15,033 bases of DNA from Lentisphaerota bacterium (GTDB lineage: Bacteria > Verrucomicrobiota > Lentisphaeria > Victivallales > GWF2-50-93): contig JANYBI010000410.1 of the NCBI GenBank assembly GCA_025360875.1, positions 1 through 15,033 of the forward strand, given 5' to 3'. The notes below the pieces were generated by a model. It ran no database searches, was not told where the DNA came from, and worked only from the letters and a program-made list of their open reading frames with translations. Shown piece after piece: positions 1 through 7,274 of this stretch (the stretch's first letter is position 1; each line of letters starts with the position of its first letter). Position numbers and translations under genes: made by a program.

Positions 1-347
1 GCGCTGTCACGGCGGGATTCGCAGGCATGCTGCTGGGCTGGTCCCTGCAGGCGCCGGTGAGCGGAGTTGCCGCCTGGCTTCTTGTGACCCTGAAACGTCC
101 GTTCCGTATCGGTGACCGCGGCCGATAGCCTCTTCGCTGCCGACAGCGCCTCCGACCTGGTCGAGTACCGTATACATAAGTCCGACTTGTTTCACGTCTC
201 CGAGCAGGGCGAGCGATGGGAACTGGACGCGGTCACCGATACGGAACGGACGTTTCAGGGTCACAAGAAGCCAGGCGGCAACTCCGCTCACCGGCGCCTG
301 CAGGGACCAGCCCAGCAGCATGCCTGCGAATCCCGCCGTGACAGCGC
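1..347. repeat. Perfect 120-bp inverted repeat at the window edge (fold-back artefact)
   Basis: Positions 1-120 are the exact reverse complement of 228-347, separated by 107 bp (121-227). Identity stops abruptly at 120/121 against 227/228. Both arms encode the pore helix of the same MscS gene, in opposite orientations. Because the repeat lies at the very start of the window, is perfect and interrupts a conserved gene, a chimeric fold-back join during amplification or assembly is far more likely than a biological repeat. Confidence 0.9.
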
Positions 348-648
348 CCACCTTGGTAAGCAGTCCGACGCAGTAGAGGAATGCGATGGCGATCAGTATT
401 GCAGTGGTCATGTGGAGCAGGCTGCGGAGCATCTTGACCTCGCCTTCCGGTCCTCTGTAGCGCTGGATGATCACCACGATGATGATCGTGACCACTTGAT
501 TGCAGACCAGCACGGTACAGGCGATGGCAAGGAAGCCGAGGAGCGTATGTGTCTCGCTCAGCTGTACTTTCAGGTATTCTTGACTGTCAAGATAGAAGAA
601 CGCGATGGCTGCCACCACGAAAGAGGCGATGGCTATGAATCGTTTCAT
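121..648 (-). CDS. MscS-family mechanosensitive channel, 3' end missing
   Basis: Small-conductance mechanosensitive channel-type membrane protein that would release solutes across the inner membrane on osmotic downshock. The visible part has hydrophobic segments at about residues 4-20, 37-60 and 78-98. A Gly/Ala-rich pore helix follows (about 101-128), resembling the TM3 of MscS, with the signature RPFRIGD at residues 133-139. The start of the beta domain comes next (LLGDVKQVGLMYTVLDQVGG). The ATG at 648 is preceded by GAGG at 657-660, 8 nt away. Reliable coding sequence stops at residue 176. The frame stays open to position 7, but its last 37 residues come from an inverted copy of the gene's own pore region (1-120) and are not genuine. 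The C-terminal beta and alpha/beta domains are therefore missing. The gene is divergent from the UroD-like gene and is probably functionally separate from the glycan locus. The family call is firm from the pore motif; the subfamily is not determined. Confidence 0.85.
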
Positions 649-770
649 CTGGACGGCCTCATGATATTAAATCAACAATAATCACATTAAGCATATCAAT
701 TATATCCTTTATAAAAATAGTTTCAAGGAACCAGGAAATCAAGAGCCTGTTATGGCTTGGCGGTTAATAG

Positions 771-829
771 TGAAATTTGTCTTAAAAAGTAACACAGACA
801 TTCCTGTCTGTAGGTTTAAATTTCATTTT
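771..829 (+). repeat. 59-bp interspersed repeat, copy 1
   Basis: It matches 13395-13453 at 58 of 59 positions, in the same orientation; the only difference is C at 804 against T at 13428. The element is internally palindromic. Outer arms TGAAATTT (771-778) and AAATTTCA (818-825) enclose an inner palindrome ACAGACA-TTCC-TGTCTGT, so the transcript or single strand could fold into a long bulged hairpin. It encodes nothing. It resembles the short palindromic elements (REP/BIME-like) that RAYT transposases can mobilise elsewhere, but no such transposase lies in the window. Confidence 0.9.
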
Positions 830-914
830 CTATCACGGACAAGGATGAATTGATCTCGTCTGAGACCCAGCCATCCGGCGGGGCAAGCAGCGAACTCTAC
901 ATCTGAAAACTAAT

Positions 915-933
915 CACAGGCTGGAAGCCTGTG
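915..933. repeat. Perfect 8-bp-stem hairpin, REP-like
   Basis: CACAGGCTGGAAGCCTGTG is a perfect 8-bp inverted repeat with a 3-nt loop. No T-run follows it, so it is not a standard intrinsic terminator. From memory, palindromes of this type (cacaggct..agcctgtg) are abundant interspersed repeats in many environmental genomes. It lies 145 bp from the 59-bp repeat, whose core (ACAGACA..TGTCTGT) has a similar design. Confidence 0.7.
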
Positions 934-1068
934 TTGCATTATAATTGGAGCTTGGAATTTGTAAATACGGTGATTCCCATGTCTTCCAATTGAAATTCCG
1001 CTTATTTCAGATTATCATTTAGTCCTGTCTGTATCGGTAAAAACCAGATCCATAAGGAGTAAATCGAC

Positions 1069-2130
1069 ATGTCAAAGACACGAGGCTGGTCAGCTATCAA
1101 CTTGGAAATGACGGATCGGGTGGCCCGCGTGGAATTCGACGCGGACCGGCACTGGGAGCTCGTGGAGGCCGTCACAGGTATCCATGTCACGCCCGAAAGT
1201 CCCGACAAGGACCGCTATCGCGCCTCGCTGGCGTTCCGCAAGGCGTGGAATTATGATCTGACGCCCGGAAGCATGCTGCACGCAGATGAGCTTTCCAACT
1301 GCCGTACGCACATGGGGCATGCCGTATATGAGGCTGGAGATGTTGATTTCCGTCCGGAGATGAGCGAGGCTTTCGCGGATCCGGATGCCGCGCTGAAATT
1401 CGATCCGTGGAAGGCCTTTGGCAAAAAGGACCATGCCACCCTGGTGAAACGTTTCAACGAGCATTATCACCAGACCTGCAAGGACAATCCTGACACGGTA
1501 TGCACCACCGGCACCTATATCACGCTGCTGACAGGATGCACATATATTTTCGGATGGGAGATGCTTTTGACGATGGCCGGACAGGATGCGGACGGTTTCG
1601 GGGAGGTGCTCAACCGTTATCGCACCTGGATGCAGCAGTATTACGACGCACTGGCGCAATGTGATGCGCCGATCATCGCCAGCCATGACGACATCGTCTG
1701 GACCGAAGGCGCTATATTCGCCCCGGAATTCTACCGGAAATACATTTTCCCGAACCTGCGCAAACTGTATGAGCCCCTGATTGCCGCTGGCAAGAAGGTG
1801 CTATTCCTGAGCGACGGCAATTACACCGAGTTCATCGACGATGTCGCCTCTACCGGCGCACATGGCTTCTTCATGGAACCGCTTACGGACATGAAACAGG
1901 TGGCTGAACGCTACGGCAAGACGCATTTCTTCATCGGTAACGCCGACACCCGCATTCTTCTGCGCGGCAGACGCGACGAGATCAGGGCCGAAGTCGAACG
2001 CTGTATGGAAATCGGGCGCAAGTACCCGGGTTTTTTCATAGGTGTCACCAACATGATACCACATAACACCCCGGTGGAAGCCGCACTCTATTACAACCAG
2101 TGCGTGGAAGAACTTGGCCGCCGTTCCTGA
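1069..2130 (+). CDS. UroD-family (PF01208-like) protein lacking canonical zinc ligands
   Basis: A 353-residue cytoplasmic protein of the uroporphyrinogen decarboxylase / corrinoid methyltransferase superfamily; there is no signal peptide. Family hallmarks include HDDIVWTEGAIFAPEFYRKY (about 205-224), then VLFLSDGNYTEFIDD (244-258), a Gly/His turn and an FFMEP segment, and the terminal IPHNTPVEAALYY. It starts at an ATG with AAGGAG 9 nt upstream. In MtaA/CmuA-type methyltransferases the strand before the conserved GN carries His-x-Cys zinc ligands. Here the equivalent residues are Leu247-x-Asp249. The C-terminal Cys ligand region also reads GVTNMIPHN, with no Cys. True HemE function is unlikely because the typical HemE N-terminal arginine motif is not visible. 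The gene lies upstream of secreted glycan genes, with a 260-bp repeat-bearing gap before the hydrolase. Family membership is firm; the reaction is unknown. A methyl-transfer or decarboxylase-like role on a sugar-derived compound is only a guess. Confidence 0.85.
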   Translation: MSKTRGWSAINLEMTDRVARVEFDADRHWELVEAVTGIHVTPESPDKDRYRASLAFRKAWNYDLTPGSMLHADELSNCRTHMGHAVYEAGDVDFRPEMSEAFADPDAALKFDPWKAFGKKDHATLVKRFNEHYHQTCKDNPDTVCTTGTYITLLTGCTYIFGWEMLLTMAGQDADGFGEVLNRYRTWMQQYYDALAQCDAPIIASHDDIVWTEGAIFAPEFYRKYIFPNLRKLYEPLIAAGKKVLFLSDGNYTEFIDDVASTGAHGFFMEPLTDMKQVAERYGKTHFFIGNADTRILLRGRRDEIRAEVERCMEIGRKYPGFFIGVTNMIPHNTPVEAALYYNQCVEELGRRS

Positions 2131-2165
2131 TCTCCGGGAGACGGACTGAAACGGATAAAATTCAG

Positions 2166-2349
2166 GAATATCCAATATCCAACAAGGAATATCCAACCGA
2201 TGAATGGAAGAAAAGACGAAATCATTCAACAGTTATAGAAAATTAATTTTTCCTTTGAAACAACTGATTGGTCTCAATATTATTCGAAAGAACGAAAATC
2301 CGACAATTTCCTTGGACATTGGATATTCCGTGTTGGATATTGGACATTC
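2166..2349. repeat. 184-bp element with 31-bp terminal inverted repeats (MITE/REP-like)
   Basis: The left arm 2166-2196 and right arm 2319-2349 are reverse complements at 29 of 31 positions. Each arm is made of repeats of a GGAATATCCAA-like word. The 122-bp interior is AT-rich and has no coding potential. The element fills most of the gap between the UroD-like gene and the GH-A-like hydrolase, ending 41 bp before the latter's ATG. Similar 'aatatccaa' palindromic elements are, from memory, common interspersed repeats in environmental bacterial genomes. It could be a non-autonomous mobile element, and in RNA a large hairpin that uncouples expression of the two genes. Confidence 0.75.
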
Positions 2350-2390
2350 AAATTGAAAATGATCTAAAATTCAAAGAGGGGGAATAACAT

Positions 2391-5300
2391 ATGGCAAAGA
2401 TTAGGATCGGCTGGGCATTGGCGTTTTTCGGATTGATGATTATTACGGGCACGGCGCAAGCCGGTCCGCTTCCCGCTCCGGGGGAATGGGACGGTACCAC
2501 TGAGTCGGCAAAACTCGTCGGACCTTACGAGGATACTGTCCAGGCCACAGTCCAGTTCGGTATCGGGAGCTATTTCAATTCCCAGTGGCGTTCATACATG
2601 GACACGTGGCCGGCGAGCCATTTCACCAGCTTCTGCGCCACCCAGTGGAATATCGACCGCAAATATTCCGAACCGGTGTGCCAGCTTTTCCAGGAGTGCG
2701 GGATCCGTTCGATCCGCTATGAGATAGGATGGGGGTCGATGAACTGGAACGATGATCTGCCGGAAGATGTCAAGGCGAACATGAAACGCGATTTCGCGAT
2801 CTTCCAGAAGCATGGGATCCGTCCGTTGATCCTGCTGAATGCGCATCACGGCCAGCCGTGTCCGGTACGTGATGTACAGGTCGAAGTAGTGACTCCTGCA
2901 AAAAAAGGTGATCGCACCATCAAGCTTAAGGACGCCAGCGGCGTACATCTCGGATACACGGGACCCATGCATCCTGATTACATTTCCTCATATCCCCTGA
3001 TCATAAGTGCGGACGCTGACGGCACTGCGCATCTGTCCGCACCGCTGCCGTTCGATGTCAAAGCCGGTCCATGGACCCTGCGTGAACTGAAATATCAGCC
3101 GTTCCAGGGAGTGAAGCTGAAGGACGGCACGGCAGTGCCCGCAGCGCAGGAATCATTCAACGGCTGGCTGAAATATGCCGCCTCCATCGGCCGCGCCGCA
3201 CGCGAGTCCCTTGGCACCGAAGGCAAGCCCGATGCAGGTTTTGACATCGAAGTCTGGAACGAACAGACATTCGGAGCAAATTTCCTAAATATCAACAATT
3301 ACTACGACGAGAAGAAGGTGTTTGCCGAGGAATTCTCATATCGCCGCACCCGTCCCATGAAACTGACGTTCCGGCCCGGTGCCCGCACCAACTTCGAAGT
3401 GAAGGGGTGCTACGCGATCCTGCCGATGACCATCGACTATTTCAATGATCTGAAGAACGGATTTCCCGGTGTGCACGTGATCAGCGGCTTCGCCAACCAG
3501 TGGCCCTGGGACAACGGTACCGAACTGTGGGACGGACAGGCCGGATTCAGCCGGCATTACTATACTGGCGGCTGGGTGGATGTATCTCCTGACAAACCTA
3601 TCTATCCCGGATCAGGCAGCGTCGACGCCCTCGGCAGTTTCGACGGCAAGAAGGACAACCGCGACTGGCACACTATTGTCCCCGGAAGCAGCTTCATCCC
3701 CACATTACGTATAGGATTGCCTGAACTCTGCCATTTCGGCTACCGCACTGAAACACTGTCCCGCGACGTGATCCCGGATTCGCGGCTCACATTTTTCAAC
3801 GGCCACGGCCGCTATACGCACAACGGCGACTACCGTCCTGCGGAAGTCTGGCAGACGGAAGTTAACTATGACCGCAACGCTTTCATTGATGCGATCTGCA
3901 AGGAGGCAAAAGTGACGCGCGAAGATCCCCGTCTGACGCAGGTTGCGCTCCGCCTTGCCGGCAAGACTTTCCTGCGCCAGTATTTCTTCCATGCACACAA
4001 GGGGCTGTACCGCATTTTCATCTTTTCGCCGCAGGCCGACGTGTCCGGCATCGGACTGCTGCCGCCGGCATTCTATACGGCACTCGACAAAAACGAATTC
4101 AAGCTGAATGATGATGTGCGCAAGACCATACCGCCGGAATTCCTCGGGCTGCAGCAGTTCATGAAGCTCGCCGACAGTGGTGAAAAACTGGTGGCGCCCA
4201 GGGCGCTCACGGTGCAGGAACTGGTGGAATATAAGCCGCGTCTCGTCTTTGCCGGCAAGGACACGCCTGCATTCCCGAACCGGTGGAACCGCGATTACTT
4301 CGCTTTCCTGCCGTTCCAGATTTCATCGCGGGAATATGTCATTCCCTATTATGTCGTCACCCTTGACATCTGCCACGCATGGCAGAAAGACAAGGATGTA
4401 CTTGATCCGTCGCGTTACGACATGCCCGACCAGGAATACGACGTGACCATCGGCAATATCGCCGGCAAGGATGCAGTTATTTCCGGCTATGATCCGCTGT
4501 CTCTCAAGGAAGTTCCGGTCAAGATCATTGCCGCCGCTCCAAATTCATTGACCGTGCGCCTGCCGACCGCGGACTATCCCCGCTGGCTGAAAGTTACCGA
4601 GAAAGAACCCGGCCCCCAGATTCTCAATCCCAAGGTCGAGGTCACTGGCAAAGGTGAGATCAATGTCTCATGGAGCACGAACATCCCCGTCAAGGCGGAA
4701 GTCACATACGGACGCGGCTGGCAGAACCGTGGCGCGAACGTCATGGAACTTTCTTCTGATCTGAAAAAAGAGAACCGTGTCGTCATTCCTCCGGGACTGA
4801 CCGGTGAGGTGGCGGTACGTATCCGTGTCTCCGCGAAAGATCTGACCGCAAGCTGGCCTCGCTGGGATGAGGATCCGCAGGGAATAGTGGTGGTACCTGG
4901 ATCTGGCGGCGAGACAACAACAGCCAATACAGGCACGGCAGCTCCGCAGGCCAATGGTACCGCAACTGGCATGCCGAAACCGTCCGGCCCGGTTCTTGCC
5001 CTGAAACCGACAGATGATCCTCTCAAGGAAACTGAGAATAATGCGGCCCGCGGCTATACCATGAAACTACCTGCGGGCATGACTCTGGCAGGACCTGCGG
5101 ACAACCGCACTGGTTCCCTGGCGGCTGGCAAGGAAACTGTCTCGTTCCGCATCAAGTTTGTTCCTGGCGGCGCCAGCGGCATGGGCGATTATCTGCCGGT
5201 GACTTCGGTGACGGACACAGTCAAGGTGCAAAGCGTCAACTGGCCGGATTATCTCGTGGCCGGAACTCTCGTGAGCATCAGCATGGCGCAGGTGGCGCAT

Positions 5301-5462
5301 CCCGACATGGCCAATCTGAACCAGACTTTTCTGATGGTTCCGCGCGGCAAGGAAGGTTCGGATCTGCTTGTCATTTCCGCCACAGGTTCGCCGGCGGCGA
5401 TGAAAGCGCAGGGCGCCGTGCTGAACGCCATCTTCAGCAGCATGACATTCACAGGACCGTGA
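2391..5462 (+). CDS. Secreted clan GH-A-like glycoside hydrolase, multidomain
   Basis: A 1023-residue exported protein. A signal peptide is evident (MAKIRIGWALAFFGLMIITG, cleavage near TAQA-G). The ATG follows AGGGGG (2377-2382) at 8-nt spacing. Residues ~45-600 look like a TIM barrel of clan GH-A: RYEIGWGSMNW, then LILLNAHHGQ (to 155), then FDIEVWNEQ with Glu291 as likely acid/base, and EVWQTEVNYDR with Glu490 as the likely nucleophile. A beta-rich insert (about 158-240, beginning near GDRTIKLKDASG) interrupts the barrel before the acid/base strand. A fibronectin-like beta-sandwich (~739-835) follows, then a Thr/Ala/Pro-rich linker (~840-875), then a 140-residue alpha/beta C-terminal domain (YTMKLPAGMTL...) that may resemble PsbP/DUF1795-type folds. 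The architecture is closest to GH39/GH5-like beta-glycosidases. The substrate is unknown and the exact GH family is not assigned. No membrane anchor or dockerin is seen. Confidence 0.75.
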   Translation: MAKIRIGWALAFFGLMIITGTAQAGPLPAPGEWDGTTESAKLVGPYEDTVQATVQFGIGSYFNSQWRSYMDTWPASHFTSFCATQWNIDRKYSEPVCQLFQECGIRSIRYEIGWGSMNWNDDLPEDVKANMKRDFAIFQKHGIRPLILLNAHHGQPCPVRDVQVEVVTPAKKGDRTIKLKDASGVHLGYTGPMHPDYISSYPLIISADADGTAHLSAPLPFDVKAGPWTLRELKYQPFQGVKLKDGTAVPAAQESFNGWLKYAASIGRAARESLGTEGKPDAGFDIEVWNEQTFGANFLNINNYYDEKKVFAEEFSYRRTRPMKLTFRPGARTNFEVKGCYAILPMTIDYFNDLKNGFPGVHVISGFANQWPWDNGTELWDGQAGFSRHYYTGGWVDVSPDKPIYPGSGSVDALGSFDGKKDNRDWHTIVPGSSFIPTLRIGLPELCHFGYRTETLSRDVIPDSRLTFFNGHGRYTHNGDYRPAEVWQTEVNYDRNAFIDAICKEAKVTREDPRLTQVALRLAGKTFLRQYFFHAHKGLYRIFIFSPQADVSGIGLLPPAFYTALDKNEFKLNDDVRKTIPPEFLGLQQFMKLADSGEKLVAPRALTVQELVEYKPRLVFAGKDTPAFPNRWNRDYFAFLPFQISSREYVIPYYVVTLDICHAWQKDKDVLDPSRYDMPDQEYDVTIGNIAGKDAVISGYDPLSLKEVPVKIIAAAPNSLTVRLPTADYPRWLKVTEKEPGPQILNPKVEVTGKGEINVSWSTNIPVKAEVTYGRGWQNRGANVMELSSDLKKENRVVIPPGLTGEVAVRIRVSAKDLTASWPRWDEDPQGIVVVPGSGGETTTANTGTAAPQANGTATGMPKPSGPVLALKPTDDPLKETENNAARGYTMKLPAGMTLAGPADNRTGSLAAGKETVSFRIKFVPGGASGMGDYLPVTSVTDTVKVQSVNWPDYLVAGTLVSISMAQVAHPDMANLNQTFLMVPRGKEGSDLLVISATGSPAAMKAQGAVLNAIFSSMTFTGP

Positions 5463-5532
5463 TACGTATTGTATTTATATTGTTTCCGTATTAATTATAA
5501 TTTGAGATCTTTGAAATAGGAACTCGATATAA

Positions 5533-5633
5533 TTCTTCCGCCTAAAGGCGGGACTCCACAACGCCTATGTCACCGCAATTTAAGGTTGATTTCAAAAAGA
5601 ACGCGCTAAGAGTACCGGCTTTAGCCGGAAGAA
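5533..5633. repeat. Paired inverted palindromes with compensatory changes (BIME-like)
   Basis: Two 24-bp palindromic units, 5533-5556 and 5610-5633, lie in opposite orientation and match at 21 of 24 positions. Their hairpin cores are CCGCCTAAAGGCGG (5539-5552) and CCGGCTTTAGCCGG (5615-5628). Two of the three differences are a C/G swap on one stem side and a G/C swap on the other, so pairing is preserved. This is the hallmark of REP pairs (BIMEs). They occupy the gap between the GH-A-like gene and the 509-residue barrel gene. Confidence 0.75.
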
Positions 5634-5669
5634 GAGTTTCTTTTCTATTGAATAAAATAAGGTATTATT

Positions 5670-7199
5670 ATGAAATTAAGATTTCTATCGACTTTGACAT
5701 GGACCGTGTTTCTTCTGACAGCGATTTCTGTCTCGGCGGCGGATGCGCCGGTGCAGAATGTTCCGTGGACCGTGGAGACGCTGTTCAAGCGCGTGCCTCC
5801 TCTGACACATGATGCCACCGGACGGTTTCCGATGATCTGCATCGAGCCGTTCAAGCTGTCAGCGGACGACAAATCATTTGCCGAAGCGAAACCGTTTCCG
5901 CCCGAAGTCATTCGCGAACTGGTCAAGCGTGGACTGACCCAGATGATCCCGCCGCGTGACAACTACATTCCGTTCGCCCTGGCCTTGCAGAAGGAAGGTG
6001 CCAAGATCATCATGGTGGAAGGAAACGCGTTCAACGGTCCGGCGGAAGAAGAAATACCGGAAGGGAAGGGATTGCACCAGCTGCCAGCGGATTTTGTACG
6101 CGATCCAGACCAGCCGGGCCAGCAGCAGCGTTATCCGTGTCCCATGCTTCTGGAAGGATGGCAGAAACGCGCCGACAAGCTGCGCGCCACTTTCCACAAG
6201 TATAAAGATGCGGGCGTCAACGTCGATGCCGTCTGGCTTGACTGGGAAATCGAGCCATATCCCGGCAAATCGCAATGGCGCGAGGCGAAAGCCTGTTCCC
6301 GCTGCCGTAAACTGTTTCCTGAGGGAGTCCTGGACGATTTCTCAAAGTACGAAGGTTTCATCTGGCGCTGGCGCAACGAGATGTTCAGTGCATATGTTGC
6401 CGCCCCAATCCTGGAAGTGTATCCGACCTGCTCGGTCACCAACTGGGAGGAAGTGATCTCTACTGCCGAAAGGCCGACGTTGCGCTGGGGGGCCAGCCAC
6501 ACGCGTCCGCCAGTCGGCATCGGCATGTTCACCGCGACCAATCCTGTGGCCTACGGCAACACCATCTGGTACAGGGAACATTGGAAGGACGAACGCAACT
6601 GGCCGCTGGACACGGCGCACATGGACCGGATCTACACGCACGTCATGCTCGCCCAGATCTCGGATAACGCCGAAAACACAAAGCGCACGGCGCCCGAGAA
6701 ACAGTGCATCCCGTGGGTGGACCGTTTCTGCGCAGACGACCGCGATGAGAAAATTCCAATCCTGTCACGCGAACGCTACCGCGAGATCCTCCGCCACTGC
6801 TGGCTGCGCGGTGCCGATGGCATGCAGATATTCAATCCGAACTGGTTCCCGGACAGGCCGGAACGCCAGGCGATCATGACCGAGGAAATAGAGGACGCCG
6901 TGGCGGTCTACGACGAGATGCTGGCGTTCCGCCCAGTGCTCGATCGCGGAGTAGTGCTGAATACCGTCATACCAAAACCTGAAGAAGACGGGCCAATCTG
7001 GTCCGGACGGCAGTTCGGAGATGCAGCCGTCGTGCGCGCTTTCACACAAGGTTCCGCTAAAGCGAAATTCAATTTGATACTGACGGATTCCGCTGGAAAA
7101 CAGGTTTCCGTGGAACTTGAATGTCCGCCTGCCGGACAGACCTACCGTATCACATTGAAGGACGGAAAAGCTTCTGTGGAACTTGTGAAATCTCCGTAG
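5670..7199 (+). CDS. Secreted putative TIM-barrel hydrolase, unassigned family
   Basis: A 509-residue exported protein that I cannot assign to a named family. The N terminus is a signal peptide (MKLRFLSTLTWTVFLLTAIS, likely cleavage after VSAA or nearby). The ATG has AAGG at 5659-5662, 7 nt upstream. The body (about 45-440) alternates hydrophobic strands and amphipathic helices as in a (beta/alpha)8 barrel: FPMICIEPF, GAKIIMVEGNAF, NVDAVWLDWEIEPYPG, then a helix-rich middle and GADGMQIFNPNWFPD. Asp191, Glu193 and Glu195 in LDWEIEP are plausible catalytic acids. A C209-x-x-C212 pair (ACSRCRKLF) just after recalls the CxxC found in some GH42-like and related barrel enzymes. A small beta-sandwich closes the protein (about 445-509). 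It sits 207 bp after the GH-A-like gene and 75 bp before the MFS gene. A glycoside hydrolase or carbohydrate esterase role is inferred, not shown. Confidence 0.6.
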   Translation: MKLRFLSTLTWTVFLLTAISVSAADAPVQNVPWTVETLFKRVPPLTHDATGRFPMICIEPFKLSADDKSFAEAKPFPPEVIRELVKRGLTQMIPPRDNYIPFALALQKEGAKIIMVEGNAFNGPAEEEIPEGKGLHQLPADFVRDPDQPGQQQRYPCPMLLEGWQKRADKLRATFHKYKDAGVNVDAVWLDWEIEPYPGKSQWREAKACSRCRKLFPEGVLDDFSKYEGFIWRWRNEMFSAYVAAPILEVYPTCSVTNWEEVISTAERPTLRWGASHTRPPVGIGMFTATNPVAYGNTIWYREHWKDERNWPLDTAHMDRIYTHVMLAQISDNAENTKRTAPEKQCIPWVDRFCADDRDEKIPILSRERYREILRHCWLRGADGMQIFNPNWFPDRPERQAIMTEEIEDAVAVYDEMLAFRPVLDRGVVLNTVIPKPEEDGPIWSGRQFGDAAVVRAFTQGSAKAKFNLILTDSAGKQVSVELECPPAGQTYRITLKDGKASVELVKSP

Positions 7200-7274
7200 A
7201 TAATCTTGACTTATCATCCGTTGTCACTATGTTTTTGGCAATTATTACGCGGCTGACAGTCCGTACATTGATAT

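Larger units (their letters stand above)
649..1068. other. Divergent intergenic region with interspersed repeats
   Basis: This 420-bp gap separates the MscS gene on the minus strand from the UroD-like gene on the plus strand, so it must hold both promoters. It is AT-rich near 665-720. It contains the 59-bp repeat copy at 771-829 and a hairpin at 915-933. I found no convincing -35/-10 pair and no ORF with coding character. A good Shine-Dalgarno, AAGGAG at 1054-1059, belongs to the downstream gene. Confidence 0.6.

Noticed and set aside
112..681. 189-codon plus-strand open frame
   Set aside because: It is antisense to the MscS gene and its 5' part spans the fold-back junction; the protein is low-complexity and charged with no family character.
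1090..1686. 198-codon minus-strand open frame
   Set aside because: It is entirely antisense to the UroD-family gene, whose motifs are clear.
1069..2130. Housekeeping hemE
   Set aside because: The protein diverges from HemE at the N terminus and has no heme-gene neighbours; only superfamily-level similarity is supported.
2131..2150. Terminator after the UroD-like gene
   Set aside because: Only a 5-bp TCTCC/GGAGA stem is present, with no usable loop and no T-run.
5567..5812. 81-codon plus-strand open frame
   Set aside because: It crosses the palindrome pair and then overlaps the start of the 5670 gene in another frame; no protein character.
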